From Trichobilharzia szidati (taxonomy: Eukaryota > Platyhelminthes > Trematoda > Strigeidida > Schistosomatidae), in NCBI GenBank assembly GCA_944472155.2, contig OX235272.1:93440020-93504019 (forward strand): a DNA stretch of 64,000 nucleotides, given 5' to 3'. Of the stretch, positions 32,935 through 44,150 are shown one piece after another (positions within the stretch are counted from its first letter, which is position 1; each line of letters opens with the position of its first letter). A program made the position numbers and the translations under genes. The notes under the pieces were generated by a model. The model saw only the letters and a list, made by a program, of their open reading frames with translations, did no database searches and was not told the DNA's origin.

Positions 32935-33960
32935 TTTTATTATCACTATTATTCCTCTTGGTTCAGAGTGGAACATAGGGCTTCGACGGTACATCTCAAT
33001 TTTTCCTGTTCTCTATAGTCCGCTTCACCTATCCCTACGATTTCCCAGAAGTTCACATCTGCTACTCACACGATCTCCTCCATGTCATACAAAGAACACG
33101 CCCTAACTCGTAGTTTCCCACTCTGGGTCCAATCGAGAGGTGGCCTGCACTGCGCGCGATGTCACTCGACAGTCTCCTCAACGTGTGCTCCATCCATCTC
33201 CTTTCTTTTCGCCAAATATTTTAAGCAATAGGCTTGTGATTGGTTCGTTTCCAGAGTTCTCTGTAGCTTATTCTTTCTGCTTGGTCATCTAATCTTCAGT
33301 ATGTAGCCAATGAAGGTAGCTGTTGATAACAGACTACAGCTGGATGTTGAAAATGCTTTAAATGACGAGTGCACGAATTTTTGTCACTTATACTGAAGTA
33401 GTACCGACATAAAACTGGTGCTGGAAATCCGGATTTTATCCTATGTGTTGAGTGTAGAAGATTTCTAAACTGATTTCAGAGTGATGAAAGTCTGTCTTGT
33501 ATTTCCAATTCTGGATTTGATATCGTCATCCTTGTCGTCTACCTGTAGTTGAAAAGATGCTGTCTAGATAAGTGAAGGAAGTGACATCTTCCAAATTTAT
33601 TCCGTTGATAGTGATTGATGCTGTTGTTGTTGCTATTGGTTGGTCTTCATCACCTGCTCCTTCACTATGTTTACTTGAATTTCTGTCTTTACTGTTTCTT
33701 CTGAAAACCTGTTGGTTTTCGCCTGTAAGTCTTCGAGTTTATATGACACTAGACATAGGTCGTCTTAGAAGTCTAGATCTTCTAAAGTCTTCTCGTTCAT
33801 CCAACGTATTCGTGTCTTCTCACTCCCCGTAGTCTTATGCATAATCCAATTCACTACAGTTAGGAATATCATCGGTGATAGTAGATGGCAGCCTTGTCTT
33901 ACTCCGGTATCCACTTCAAAGGCTCTACTGAGTTTTCTGGTGTTAGCTTGCATTTAATAA
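32935..33960 (-). pseudogene. Old RTE copy, 5'-truncated
   Basis: On the minus strand it starts in the RT (FEVDTGVRQGC, SPMIFLTVV, LEDLDF), passes through NRFSEETVKTE-like sequence and a Gln-rich stretch, and ends like the element at 49429-52653 (CCCTATGTTCCACT, then an AATAAT-type tail). Several frameshifts and stops. Located in an intron of the Lifeguard-like gene, antisense to it. Confidence 0.85.
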
Positions 33961-34187
33961 AATGACTGAGAAATGATTTGTATTACATGAATTGTACGTA
34001 AGAAATATAACTGTTTTTCAAAATGTTCACTATATTGTATGAAATGCCCTTTCTTGTTTCGCGCGCTTTAACATCAAACTAAACTACATATTTATTCGCA
34101 GAATATTGTTGACCACGCTGATGTGTTTTAATCAATAATTAATAAAGAATTATCCACATTGACATTATTTCTTCTCATTTATTTCAG

Positions 34188-34278
34188 ATTCCTTGCAGTA
34201 CTTTTGACATTGATTATAATCCTGGTCAAGAAGGTGCAAACATCTTATCCACTTAATCGTATTCTTATGTCTGTGACA
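34188..34278 (+). CDS. Lifeguard-like gene, internal exon (91 nt)
   Basis: Acceptor TTTATTTCAG, donor GTAAGT. After one split-codon base it encodes FLAVLLTLIIILVKKVQTSY followed by PLNRILMSVT: the end of one helix, a short charged loop and the start of the next. This is the part most like Lifeguard proteins. Confidence 0.8.
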
Positions 34279-34939
34279 GTAAGTTAGCGATGCATTTGGA
34301 TAAAATACTTCTTGGTGAAATATCACTTACATATTTTGACGTATGCCTGAACTGTGTAGTTCTACCAACTGGAGAGGAGATCAGCTTGCTAACACACAAT
34401 CTGACAGTGGGACAGTTAAATCAACGATTCACTCTTTGGCTTATTATTCTGACTGGGAAAAAAATAAATGAAAATAAGGCAGAACTAACCTTCAAAAAAT
34501 ATCGTTTACTGAATTTAAAAAAGCTACACAATATTCCCTGTTAAGTTTTTTGTTAATATTACAGTTTAAATTCAATGACTGAAAATAGAACGGTGGTTCC
34601 TATTCTTCAGTACACAACAGACGTTTTGGTGTAAAGATGTAGGAAGTTCCGGTTGATACTCTCTCCCACACATCGCTTGGTTTACTGTCAACAGTAAACT
34701 CGGAATTGAGGAAGGGTCAGGACTAAAGCTTACAACCCTACCTTGGAAAGGCAAAACACTGATGCTACTGAAACTTTACGGCTTGAAGCCTTCTGTTCCA
34801 CTTGGAATGCAGGAGAATTGAAAAAACCCGTCGAAAGTCTGACTTGATAGTGATACCGTTTAGTACATAGTACAACTGAGATGGATGAAGTCATTTACTG
34901 CCAGGTAAGGCCGAATACCTTTGCTTCAGCTGATAGAAC

Positions 34940-35400
34940 TGTAAAAATGAGAACAATAAACAAGTGAGTAGGGCAAAGTTAAAGAGTCGTGATTCAGGGA
35001 ATGCTAATGCACCACTGACCTTGATGTGGCCAATCACAAAAACTAGAATCTGGTTTCCATGAAAATGGCGTTAATTTATTAGAGAAATATAGATGGTGAT
35101 TATGAACACTTTAAACCTGTTTACTAGGAAAAATGATAGCTGTAGCCCTAAGCCCCGTAATCCTGACTCTGATCTTAACTCGAACCGTAACACTAATCCA
35201 AACGTTAACCTTGTCTTAACAGTAACCCTAATGTTTTATCAACCCATTATCCAAGGATTACTTAACAACAAGATCCGGATGAAATGTGCCCCTCATTTCG
35301 CGCACAGAGTTCACAGTGGTGCTATAATAATGGCAGGTACCATTATCCAACGAATAGTATGTGTTCAAGGTCATTGGCGCCTTCGCAGTCCTTGATCTCT
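34940..35400 (+). repeat. Diverged repeat with telomere-like CTAACC runs, copy 2
   Basis: Corresponds to 5391-5992 (GGGCAAAGTTAAAG, CAGGGAATGCTAATGCA). The array of CCTGACTC, CTTAACTC and AACCCTAATG words lies around 35140-35240. Confidence 0.5.
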
Positions 35401-35689
35401 ATTCTTTAACTCGGCTGTGAGTAGAATAGCGATCATGTGATATGACTGACACGCTGAATTTGATGCGAAAGAATACACTTCACACAACAGCTAAGATAGA
35501 AGAGTTGAGTACATCACGTGGGTATGGAAAAATTTACGCAAACTTTTTAGTATTTCTTCAAACGAGTCGTTGAAAGTTCAATTGAATTTCAGATTTTCCC
35601 GTCGATTGATTGGACCGCAGTGCTCGGTCTCAGTTTGACATGTCGGCTTCTTGTGCAGATGCTTTGACGATGTCTGGGCATCTAATTAG

Positions 35690-35822
35690 CATTTAATTGG
35701 TGGACGGTGAGCCTCGGTGGGAACATCATCATTCACTGGGAAATGCAGGTACATCCAGTGACGAGTCCCAAATAGGACGAAATACGCATCCTGGATTCCA
35801 CTGCTAGTCACCACCCATGAAT
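35690..35822 (+). mobile_element. Sm-alpha-like element with hammerhead
   Basis: B box eroded (GGTGAGCCTCGGTGGGA). The 3' part keeps the Sm-alpha order: GGAACATCATCATTCACTGG, then the ribozyme (35745-35804). Confidence 0.75.
35745..35804 (+). ncRNA. Sm-alpha hammerhead ribozyme, one base short of consensus core
   Basis: Stem I outer GCAG/CTGC and inner CCAG/CTGG strands, GAGTCCC-AAATA-GGAC stem II, GAAA, a short stem III and cleavage triplet ATC all line up with schistosome hammerheads. The 5' core reads CCAGTGACGAG where CCAGCTGACGAG would be needed, so the C3 position is deleted. Activity is doubtful. Confidence 0.7.
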
Positions 35823-36242
35823 TAAGAGTCGTTGAAAGAGTTGAGAAAGTTAGTAGGAAGAAGGGAATGACATAAAATCAGTGTAAATTTCTTGCCAGCA
35901 GCCTCTACCAAACGAGATACAAATCAGCGCGACACTGTCGAAATGTTCTCTGAAAATCAAAGCAAAATGCAATGACTATAATGATGCCGAAATGGAGCTT
36001 TAGTGAGTTATTACTGTACTCACTTGGCAGAAGTAAATTTAACTCAGTGTCTTGTGCACACACACACAGATAAAGCAGCAAAAACCAACACTACTACCCA
36101 GTGATCTCGATAAATTGTTTAAGAATTTCAAAATCGTCTGCTACCGTGATGCCATTCAGCATAAAAGAATCCACGAATATATCTCTGTGAAGGATGTTTA
36201 TCACTTCCTTTGAAAAGAAAAAACATTAATGAATGTTTGGAG

Positions 36243-36560
36243 TTTGATCATGGATTGATGTAAGTCAGAGAACCATTGAAAACCAACAGGGAGTACTGGA
36301 CAGCTGCTTCATCCTATTATGGGAATCACTGGCAGTACACACCCTCTGCCACATTTCGGAACCTTCCAGTTACAAGGCGAGCTCACAAACCATTCAGCCG
36401 CTTGGAACTGACTCAATACCTCCTAAATTTCAACTTCTATCTATTAGCGATTTCGGCAAGACCACGAGTCAATATCATCGGTGAGTATTTGTCATCACGT
36501 CCCACCTGGTGGACCCAACTAGTCATGAAATCTCACCAGAACTCCAGACAGCTTAGTCCT
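36243..36560 (-). mobile_element. tRNA-headed SINE
   Basis: Minus-strand copy with a damaged B box and a ribozyme-like segment at 36292-36338: stem I GTACTG/CAGTACT is preserved, but the 5' core is CCAGTGA and the 3' core is GAAGC. It lies back-to-back with the plus-strand copy at 36598-36800. Confidence 0.7.
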
Positions 36561-36597
36561 GTAGCCAGTCAGTTAAAAGAATAAGATTAATTTTCAA

Positions 36598-36800
36598 GAC
36601 CTTTCCTTATAACCAGGAGGTCCTCTGTTCAAACGCCAGTGAGGTGGGAGGGAATGTCGATTAGTCCCAAACTAGGACGAAACAGCTAGCTGTCCAGTAC
36701 TCCCTGTTGGTTTTCAATGGTTCTCCAACTGATATTAATCCGTAGTCAAACTTGAAACGAATCAAATCCCTATAAACTAATACTTGAAAATTGATGAATA
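36598..36800 (+). mobile_element. tRNA-headed SINE with hammerhead-like core
   Basis: The T-arm-like GTTCAAACGCC is followed by stem II GTCC-CAAACTA-GGAC (36664-36678), GAAA, the palindrome ACAGCTAGCTGT (36682-36693), the triplet GTC and CAGTAC. The 5' core is GTCGATTA rather than CTGANGA. The tail matches the family (CAATGGTTCTCCAACTGATA). Confidence 0.75.
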
Positions 36801-38009
36801 TATTCAAAATATGCTTCAGTTCCCCACAAATGATTCTACATCCCACTGATTCACGTTGAATACCATCTAGAAGTTGAAGTGTCGATTGGCGTTCACACTG
36901 ATGTTATGAAATCCACTTAATTATTCTCTGTGTCATTGTAGGAACAGTCAAATTCTTGACGATCTGCTAAAAAGTAAAGCTCTTCAATGACCAGAATCAG
37001 ACATCATTGTCCTAGGTGTGTTAATGTGCACAGATCTGCATCTATCCGATCCATTGTTCGCTACTATTATAGTAGGGTGATACTAAGTTAAGTTCATCTA
37101 ACCTTATAACAATTCGCCTCCAGAACACGAGAGTCTAAGCAATCAATCACTTGAAATAATCTCCAATACTGAGATTGACGCAAAAGTCAGACTGGAAAAA
37201 CAACAACCAGTACGACAGAAACACAGACAACTATCATTGAACAAAATACGTAGCATACCATATCCACAAGCTCTTAGAAATTAAAGCCATAAATGAACAA
37301 ATCTGACTGGTTGTTTAACCTCAGAAAATTAAGCCATAAATACGCAAATCAAAACTGTCCAGCAAAGTCATAATACCACTACATGCATAATTCTTGAGTT
37401 CACGGATAACAAGGTAGCTTGTCTGTTCTCTAATAACGACTGTAGTGCTTTCACTATGTAACTGGATACTTTATGTGTACTAGTTGTGTGTATTGACAAA
37501 TTGAAGCACTCAGTACACTAAGAAAAGTCAAGGACTATTGGGTTATAAGAAAAAGGCGTAAACAGTGAAGAAAATTTTCTTTCCGACGATTCATTTTCAT
37601 GAGCTGTACAATCGTAATTATATTAAACAAAGAAATCTTTAGACCCTCTTAGACACTGGTAAACTTTTTCCTCGAAAAATGTATTATATAATGTAAGGTG
37701 TAACCTAGAAGGGATGACTAACTGTAAGTTAGAAAAGAGGAAGAAGTTGGCATGACGTAATAAGCGTGATATAATGACTAATCAATAAGCTCGTGGAGGA
37801 TGGACAGGAACTGGTGGAAAGGGGATAAAGTGTTTTCATATGAAATCTGTATGAAAAGCAATGTTATTAATAAGTAGTAATACAGTGGTAATAAAATATT
37901 GATGATGGGAATAATAATGATAATAAAATAATTATAGTAATAAAAATGATAGTAGTGAACTTACATAATAAAAGAAAGAAGCAAAACTGTAGCCAGAACT
38001 TTACTGTGG
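36801..38009. other. Intron sequence, nothing recognised
   Basis: AT-rich, with several AAT-type runs around 37850-37970. No exon or domain seen. Confidence 0.4.
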
Positions 38010-38345
38010 CCATGGTTGGGTGAGTGAATGTATGTATCGCCTTTGAATGCAGAGGTCCGGTTTCAGATCCCGAATAGCTTATGCTTCAGATGTGTACATG
38101 TGGCGCATGCGAAGTCCCTTTGTACGATATTGTATAGCACTGTGAAGTATTCATGCGGGGGTGCTCGATATCCAGAGATGACAAAGTGTATTCGAGGATA
38201 GAGCTGCTAGTATTCTTCTTTTCGCCTCTGGTTAACCAAGCTGGACAATGGTTCAGAATACGTTATTTGACTTGTCTTTGCGTATGGCCGATATACTTTG
38301 CTCCATACGAGCAAGTAAATTGATAAATACACACTGAAGTGGCCA
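38010..38345 (-). pseudogene. Penelope-like element GIY-YIG endonuclease remnant
   Basis: On the minus strand: CIYQFTCSYGAKYIGHTQR, then CPAWLTRGEKKN and SSSILEYTL. This is the GIY-YIG pattern with YIG intact but one of the CxC cysteines changed to Tyr. Frames are broken afterwards. Located 115 bp upstream of the 219-nt exon of the Lifeguard-like gene, on the opposite strand. Confidence 0.7.
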
Positions 38346-38459
38346 TGGCCATTGAAGTGGTTCTATGTGGGGGGGGACAGACAGATCAAATGCTTTTCAG
38401 ATCTTTTACATGTACCTCATAAGAACAATGAAAAAAAACTGTTGTTTTCTCTCCTACAG

Positions 38460-38678
38460 TTTTTCCTATTCACTGAAGTTGTTGCAACACTATGTGCCTA
38501 TATTCCAGTCAAGTATCTACCAGTTGTCTTTATTGTGACAACCACGATTGCAGCAGTAGCAGTAATTCTCGGACTCAGGACAAAGGCAGTGAAAAAAGTG
38601 GTTTTGATCATAATAACGTCAGTATCTTTGGTAATTATAGTCGTTGGAGTATGCTTCATATTTATTCCTTTTACACCT
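38460..38678 (+). CDS. Lifeguard-like gene, internal exon (219 nt)
   Basis: Acceptor TCTCTCCTACAG, donor GTAAGT. Phase 0 at both ends, 73 codons. It encodes three hydrophobic segments: FFLFTEVVATLCAYI, LPVVFIVTTTIAAVAVILGL, and VVLIIITSVSLVIIVVGVCF. The middle loop is basic (RTKAVKK). Confidence 0.85.
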
Positions 38679-38857
38679 GTAAGTACATTTTAGTTCAATC
38701 ATATGATAACACTAAAAGCTACTGGGAGTTTTTCAGTTGAGTATTTTTATTATGCGTCCATAATTATAAACCTAACCAACCTACTTCACTCCGGTGCAGT
38801 CTTTTAACAATTACCAGCACTGTATCATGAGTTGAGGAAGTTAGAATTCAGGGATCA

Positions 38858-39060
38858 TTGAATTCCAACCCCAAGTGACTGAATGGTCAACAAGATTGAT
38901 GTCGTAACGTGAAGCTCGCGGGTTCGATCCGCGGGTACCTAAGAATAGGACGAAACAGTTGTCTGATGCTCCTTGGTGGTTTCCAGTGATATCTTCAACT
39001 GATTTCAGTTCGGGACGAAGACCTAACAATTGAAATTTAATCCAAAATCCCCACAAGTCC
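38858..39060 (+). mobile_element. Diverged tRNA-headed SINE
   Basis: The head has an excellent T-arm (CGCGGGTTCGATCCGCGG), then a shortened ribozyme-like piece (GAATAGGACGAAACAG, TGTC). The tail is diverged but recognisable (GATATCTTCAACTGAT). Confidence 0.65.
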
Positions 39061-39152
39061 TATGGTCAAAAATTAACCAAATTGCACTTTTCCAAATTGA
39101 CGTCTAGGTGACCTCTACCTAGCGAAAACCAAGATGGCCGACTGATGATTGA

Positions 39153-39172
39153 ATATATATATATATATATAT
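39153..39172 (+). repeat. (AT)10 microsatellite
   Basis: Ten uninterrupted AT units. Confidence 0.95.
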
Positions 39173-39471
39173 CGCTTTGTGACACAGGACAGCTAGATCC
39201 CTATAATCACGGAAGTGTCAGAATTCGACATAATAACGCTGCTTTTTTAGTGCTCAGTATTTCAGAGAACAAAACAAGGGATTATTATTATTATTTTAGC
39301 TTCTATAATATCCAAAGGACATCGAATGTCTCCTATAATATTTCAAGCTACCAGATGTCAAAATGTCTGATGTCAGAAAGTTTGGATAATAGTAAAAACC
39401 TTACCAACCAGACAAAAATTGTTTATGCATCACAACTATGAAGTCTTGGTGTCCAGGAGGCATTTGATTGC

Positions 39472-39800
39472 TAACAGGTTTGAACACAAGCTGACATCAA
39501 TCAGAGAACCACAGAGAAGCAAGGAAGTACTGGACAGTTTTTTCATCCTAGTTTGTAACTGTTCTGCAGTACACACACACACCACAATTCGAACCGAGGA
39601 CATTCCGGTAAAAGATGAGCTCGCGGACCGCTCAGCAAATGGGACCCGGCTCGTTGTTTCATGGATTCTAACTCCTGCCGATTCAAGACATGCATAGCTA
39701 AACTCTCAGCCAATGTCTTGGGCAAGTAACTGTCCTCTTACCTAACTTAGTGGAACCCACTGGTCCCGAATTTTCATTAGAATTCCAGGTAATCTCCTGT
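39472..39800 (-). mobile_element. tRNA-headed SINE, diverged
   Basis: On the minus strand the head (TGAGCGGTCCGCGAGCTCAT) and B box (CGGTTCGAATTG) are present. The ribozyme-like segment keeps CAAACTAGGATGAAA and CTGTCCAGTAC, while the 5' core is lost. Tail as in the family. Confidence 0.65.
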
Positions 39801-40331
39801 ATAGAGCCATTCATAATCTGGAAATTGGGAAATTTCTTTTCAAAGTTAATTTCACAAAGAAAAACACTTTGAAAGACTTCAGAAATACAGTCTAGATCAT
39901 CTACACCATTAGGTGATTGATTGGTTGACTGACAGTTTGTTATGAGCTTCGTGGATAAATTGAGAAAAACAAATGACAGGTAACACGATCATGAATTCTA
40001 CATCTTGACATAGTGGCCTTTTGGCGTCTAATAGCATCTCCAGGAATTCAACTGTATAGTTTCTAGTGTTGTACAACATGCGGTTGTGTTTCCACTGTAA
40101 AGACTGGCCCCAAAACATACCCAGTATACAGTACCATAAAACAGTTCTATAGAGGGAAATAACAATTTATTTCCACCATTGTAGTTTTAAGAATTGAGTT
40201 TTCATTCAGCTGTTTTCAACATGCACAAATAACATCACACAGCCTAATACATGTGCAAAGCTTGGGCACTGTGGTAGTATGTAATTGCATATTAATTTGT
40301 TTATCAGATATACACATATACAAAAACAGCT

Positions 40332-40430
40332 TTCCAGTTCTCCCTGCTAGTTTGCAGTGGTTCTCCAAATGATATCAGTCGGTGGTCAAGCCTGAAATAC
40401 ATCAAATCCCCACCAACTAACTCTTAAATA
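40332..40430 (+). repeat. SINE 3' fragment
   Basis: Starts CAGTTCTCCCTGCTAGTTT and continues through GGTTCTCCAAATGATATCAG to ATCAAATCCCCACC, the tail of the same SINE family. The 5' head is absent. Confidence 0.7.
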
Positions 40431-40471
40431 GAGATATATCACATAATAAAACAATATTATTTATGTTGGTT

Positions 40472-40710
40472 AGAGGATTTCATCATGAGCTGACATTGAT
40501 TAGAGAATCATTGGGAAATCAGCTGGAATTACTGGACAGCTGTTTCCTCTGTCCTAGTTCGGGACTCTTCATCAGTGCGCACCCAATGGGGTTCGATCCC
40601 AGGACCTTCTGGTTACAAGATGAGTTCGTAGACCATTAAGCCACTTGGACTCGGTCCAATGGCCAGTCCATGAATTCTAACTTCTACCAATTCACAACAT
40701 AGAGCGACCG
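40472..40710 (-). mobile_element. tRNA-headed SINE with hammerhead-like core
   Basis: On the minus strand: A box (AAGTGGCTTAATGG), B box region (GGGATCGAACCCC), then CACTGATGAAGAGTCCC, GGACAGAGGAAAC, AGCTGTCCAGTAAT and the family tail. An extra AGAG precedes GAAAC, as in the neighbouring copy. The two copies form an inverted pair. Confidence 0.75.
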
Positions 40711-40714
40711 CTAG

Positions 40715-40930
40715 CCATGGTCCACCAGCTCTCCTTGTGACCAGAAGGTCCTGGGTTCAAACCCCGGTGTGTGCGTACTGCTGAAGAGTCCCAAACTAGG
40801 ACAGGGGAAACAGATGTCCAGTACTCTCAGCTGGTTTCCAAATGGTTCTCTAACCAATGTCAGCTCATATTGAAATCCTCTAACCAATTAATCAAACCCC
40901 TACAAACCGATACTTGGATATTATTTATGT
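40715..40930 (+). mobile_element. tRNA-headed SINE, best ribozyme-like copy
   Basis: The tRNA-like head ends in GGGTTCAAACCCC and is followed directly by the ribozyme-like segment (40775-40824). The family tail follows: GGTTTCCAAATGGTTCTCTA, then ATCAAACCCCTACAAAC. It lacks a clear A box because its 5' end meets the inverted copy. Confidence 0.75.
40775..40824 (+). ncRNA. Hammerhead-type ribozyme core within the SINE
   Basis: Stem I GTACTG (40775-40780) pairs with CAGTAC (40819-40824). The 5' core CTGAAGA is a perfect CUGANGA. Stem II GTCC/GGAC encloses CAAACTA. Then AGGG is inserted before GAAAC, and the triplet GTC (40816-40818) sits exactly where cleavage would occur. The insertion between stem II and GAAA probably prevents activity of this copy; other copies have GGACGAAAC without it. 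Confidence 0.6.
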
Positions 40931-41913
40931 ATTGGAAAGTCAGGAATAAGAACTTCCAATGTTAGATTGTAGCATAAAAAGGAAAGAAGATGGGAAGTTA
41001 AACACCAGTAATTACAGGAAACCTACACATTCATCCCACCCGATGTCAGTAAAAATGGGACTGGTGAAAAGTCTAAGTAATAGGAAACAAAAACCAAGTA
41101 GTACCAAGGAAAATCCAAAATAGAAAGTGGAATATGTAAGAAAAGCTCTAAAACCTAATAATTACCCTAATAAATTTATAAGGAAGTATATAGAGAAATA
41201 TAAAAATAAAATTAATATCAATAATAGGCAGTGATAATGATATTTATAATCATAGTGACGACACATTACAAACATGCATAGAATAATGGCATCAATCATA
41301 AGCAATTTAAATCATCAGTAGAACTTCCATACAAAGAAGGAACCTCAGAAACCTAATGGAGGATTCTTAACAATGCAGGAATAGAAGTAACTGGCATTCA
41401 AACCCACAGAATCAGTTAGAAACAAACTTTGTCCGTTAGAGGATCCTGTGGAGCCCATTTAACAAAACAGTTTAGTTTATCACACACGCTGCCGGAATGA
41501 TTGTCAGGTGAAATACATTGGTCAAAATAGTAGACCTGGTCAACCAGACTAGCAGATCACAAAGATATAGCAAAATCTAGAATAGTTGACCCTGAAATTA
41601 CCAGTTTGTCCAACTAGCTAATCAGAATTTGGATAGTATGAATTTATTCAGTCCCCTGAGCTGAGTCGAAGAACGTAATACACAGTTACTGAAGCCGGTG
41701 TCAAACGAGAAAGACAATTATCCGGTATCTTCTACATCACTTCAGTCTGCCTAGCAAGCATTACCACTGTTTGACGTGGACAATCTTTCAGCCAGTACCA
41801 TATGGTACCACTCAAAATCACAAAGAATTTTATTACATGCATCATCTAAGCTGTTCTTCTTTGTCCATGCCTCGAAGGAATAATTCAGTGCACTGTTTGT
41901 TTCTTCTTCACAG

Positions 41914-41964
41914 ATTCAAGTTAGATTAGCGATTGGCGCAATTATTGCTGTGGCAATAGCGACT
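41914..41964 (+). CDS. Lifeguard-like gene, internal exon (51 nt)
   Basis: Acceptor TTTCTTCTTCACAG, donor GTAAGT. Phase 0 at both ends, 17 codons (IQVRLAIGAIIAVAIAT), the first half of a membrane helix that continues in the last exon. Its small size is in the range of schistosome micro-exons. Confidence 0.8.
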
Positions 41965-43199
41965 GTAAGTTTTTGGTGAAGTAATTTTAACAAGCAGTAT
42001 TTAACACTCCTCAGTATTTCCCTTATTGTTTGCTAAGCAAGCATTGCAACCTTTTTTCGCGTGCGTGCTGTTAAAAAGAGTTTGTGTGTAACACAGCAAA
42101 TGTGACGGCCTCTGCAAGAATCTTGACTGGTGGAGGGACGGATTAGGCTGCGAAGAAGAGGAATGAAAGATACTTGCGAAATAATAGAAGTGAGACAAAA
42201 GAAGCGAAATTAAGAATAACTTTTGCAAACAGAAATCTCCATGCAAAGATATTGTATTTAGTTCTAAGTGTCCGGCATCTGCTACTAACAGGAATTATCA
42301 GTAGTATATAAATGCAGATATAAGTATGTCTGTCATCGACAAGCATATAGAATAATGTAGATAGAGACAGAGAGATTTAATGGTGAAGAGAGGAAATGAA
42401 CGACGATCATGAATCAACGTGGAAAACATGAAAGGAATACACAGAAACCGAATACCGACGATATGTGCAAATTGTGATTCTACTATACAGTTGTCAACAA
42501 GTAATTCCACTGCCGAATACTCTTGTGTTCTACCGCTGGAAGCGAACATCTGTTTAAAAAAAGACACCTGATGTTCTATCGCTGCACACTAAAGACCTAG
42601 ACAAATTTTAGAGTAATTTTTATGCACAACCATTTACCGATTCATGCAATCTAACATAAATTCACTCAAGAAAACTTAAGTCAGAGCTGTTTGACGATGT
42701 AAATCAAAACTTAAAGTAAACCGGCGTGATTATGCCCCATTGGCGTGCTTCTAATAAAATTTCTTGCAAATTTCATTAGTGGAAGAGGCAGATAGGGAAG
42801 AATAGTTCGTTAAGAACGGAAACTAATTGCGTAGACGTTCGAAGACATGTGATATTGTCTTCCGACCTCATAGTTAACCTCCAGCAGTGAATATTGTGAT
42901 GAATTCATAAAAATTTCTAAGTATCAAGCGCGCTATCATATGAGAAGCGAAGTAGAACAGTGACTTGAAATGTACACGAAAATACTAAATCTAGTCTTTA
43001 CAAGGAGACATGTAACAAAGAAGATTTGTAGCTCAGTTGAACGGTTTCGATATGATTGTGCTCTCTGAGATGGTTGGTTTAATTGCAAAGCACTCAGTGT
43101 TCACACTTTAGACGACAACTTCAGTGCAAGCTTTGATATCAAGTGAACTTTTCTTGAATACTCCTTGAATGATGATATGACTGTATCATCTGACAACTT
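41965..43199. other. Intron sequence, nothing recognised
   Basis: No domain or repeat identified by eye. Confidence 0.4.
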
Positions 43200-44150
43200 C
43201 TGTCGTTACTAGCTTCTGATGTACATCCTTATTGATCATTTTTATTGATTTGGAATTCAAGCTATTTTTTCAAGTGGTTTACTTCTTATCAGTTGGTAAA
43301 TTCGATCTACAGGAAGTGAATTGTCTGTTAATCGCTGATTCATCGGACTACCAGTCTTCTACAAATCCCCTGGCAATTTTGCTGCTTCCTTTGTTTAAAA
43401 TTTCTACATTCTGCCAACCAAAATGGTGTCCATAATTGTCTAAATGCACCGTAGATATGAAAGAGTATATACCGTGTCCTCCCATGGTCAATATATGATC
43501 TTGGATTCTGACTCAAAGAGGATGCTAACTTTGACCAATGTGTTATTTATAGCAGTTCATTCATAGTATTAGTCTTGTCTTCTTTTGCTGTTGAACAGTC
43601 TTTCGGTCTGTGGAATATTGAATGAAGTGATTGTGCTAGCTAGTTTGTGGTATTTCTGTTTCAAACCATCTTAGTATTCTAGCCGTTATTTCAGAAATAT
43701 TCTTCTTTATATATGGAAGGATGAATTTCCTTGTGGCTTCTGAGGACGGTTCCTTTTGTTGGTATTTCGACTGAAGTTCAAATATTGTTTGATGACATTG
43801 TATGAGTATTCATTCCACTTCAACATAGTTAGTGTGTATTTCTCTTCTATTCGCTTCCCCACTGAAGTGACACAGTATGTTTGAACTCTTTCAAACAATG
43901 TTTGTATACAGTTTCTTTTGTGAGTCATTTGCATTATTGCTGTTATAGTTGAGTATTTGGTCTGTGTGCTTTTCTTTTCTGTACAGTTGTCTTTCCGAAA
44001 TTCTTGTGTTATTTGTCTTCATTAAGACATATAAGGAGGGAATTTTGTCGTCTGATCCTTCTACTCTGGTCATTTTAATGTCTTCAAATACATTGTTAAT
44101 TAGTTTGTGGGTGTATTTCAAATCATTTCTTTTCATTATTAAGACTGTCT
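43200..44150 (-). pseudogene. Penelope-like element RT/endonuclease remnant
   Basis: On the minus strand, 44136-43891 reads ISERQLYRKEKHTDQILNYN and SNNANDSQKK, the post-palm Penelope pattern (VYRKPTHTDRYL.Y.S.H....K). 43934-43707 adds LFERVQTYC and EEKYTLTMLKWNEYSYNVIK. Further downstream (about 43440-43260) a diverged tail reads NYGHHFGWQNVEIL, then ARGFVEDW.SDESAINRQ, like the end of some GIY-YIG-bearing polyproteins. Frames are broken. The RT catalytic YADD was not found. Confidence 0.65.

Noticed and set aside
38858..38945. Functional tRNA gene with a perfect T-arm
   Set aside because: D-arm and acceptor strands do not pair, and the downstream sequence matches the SINE family.
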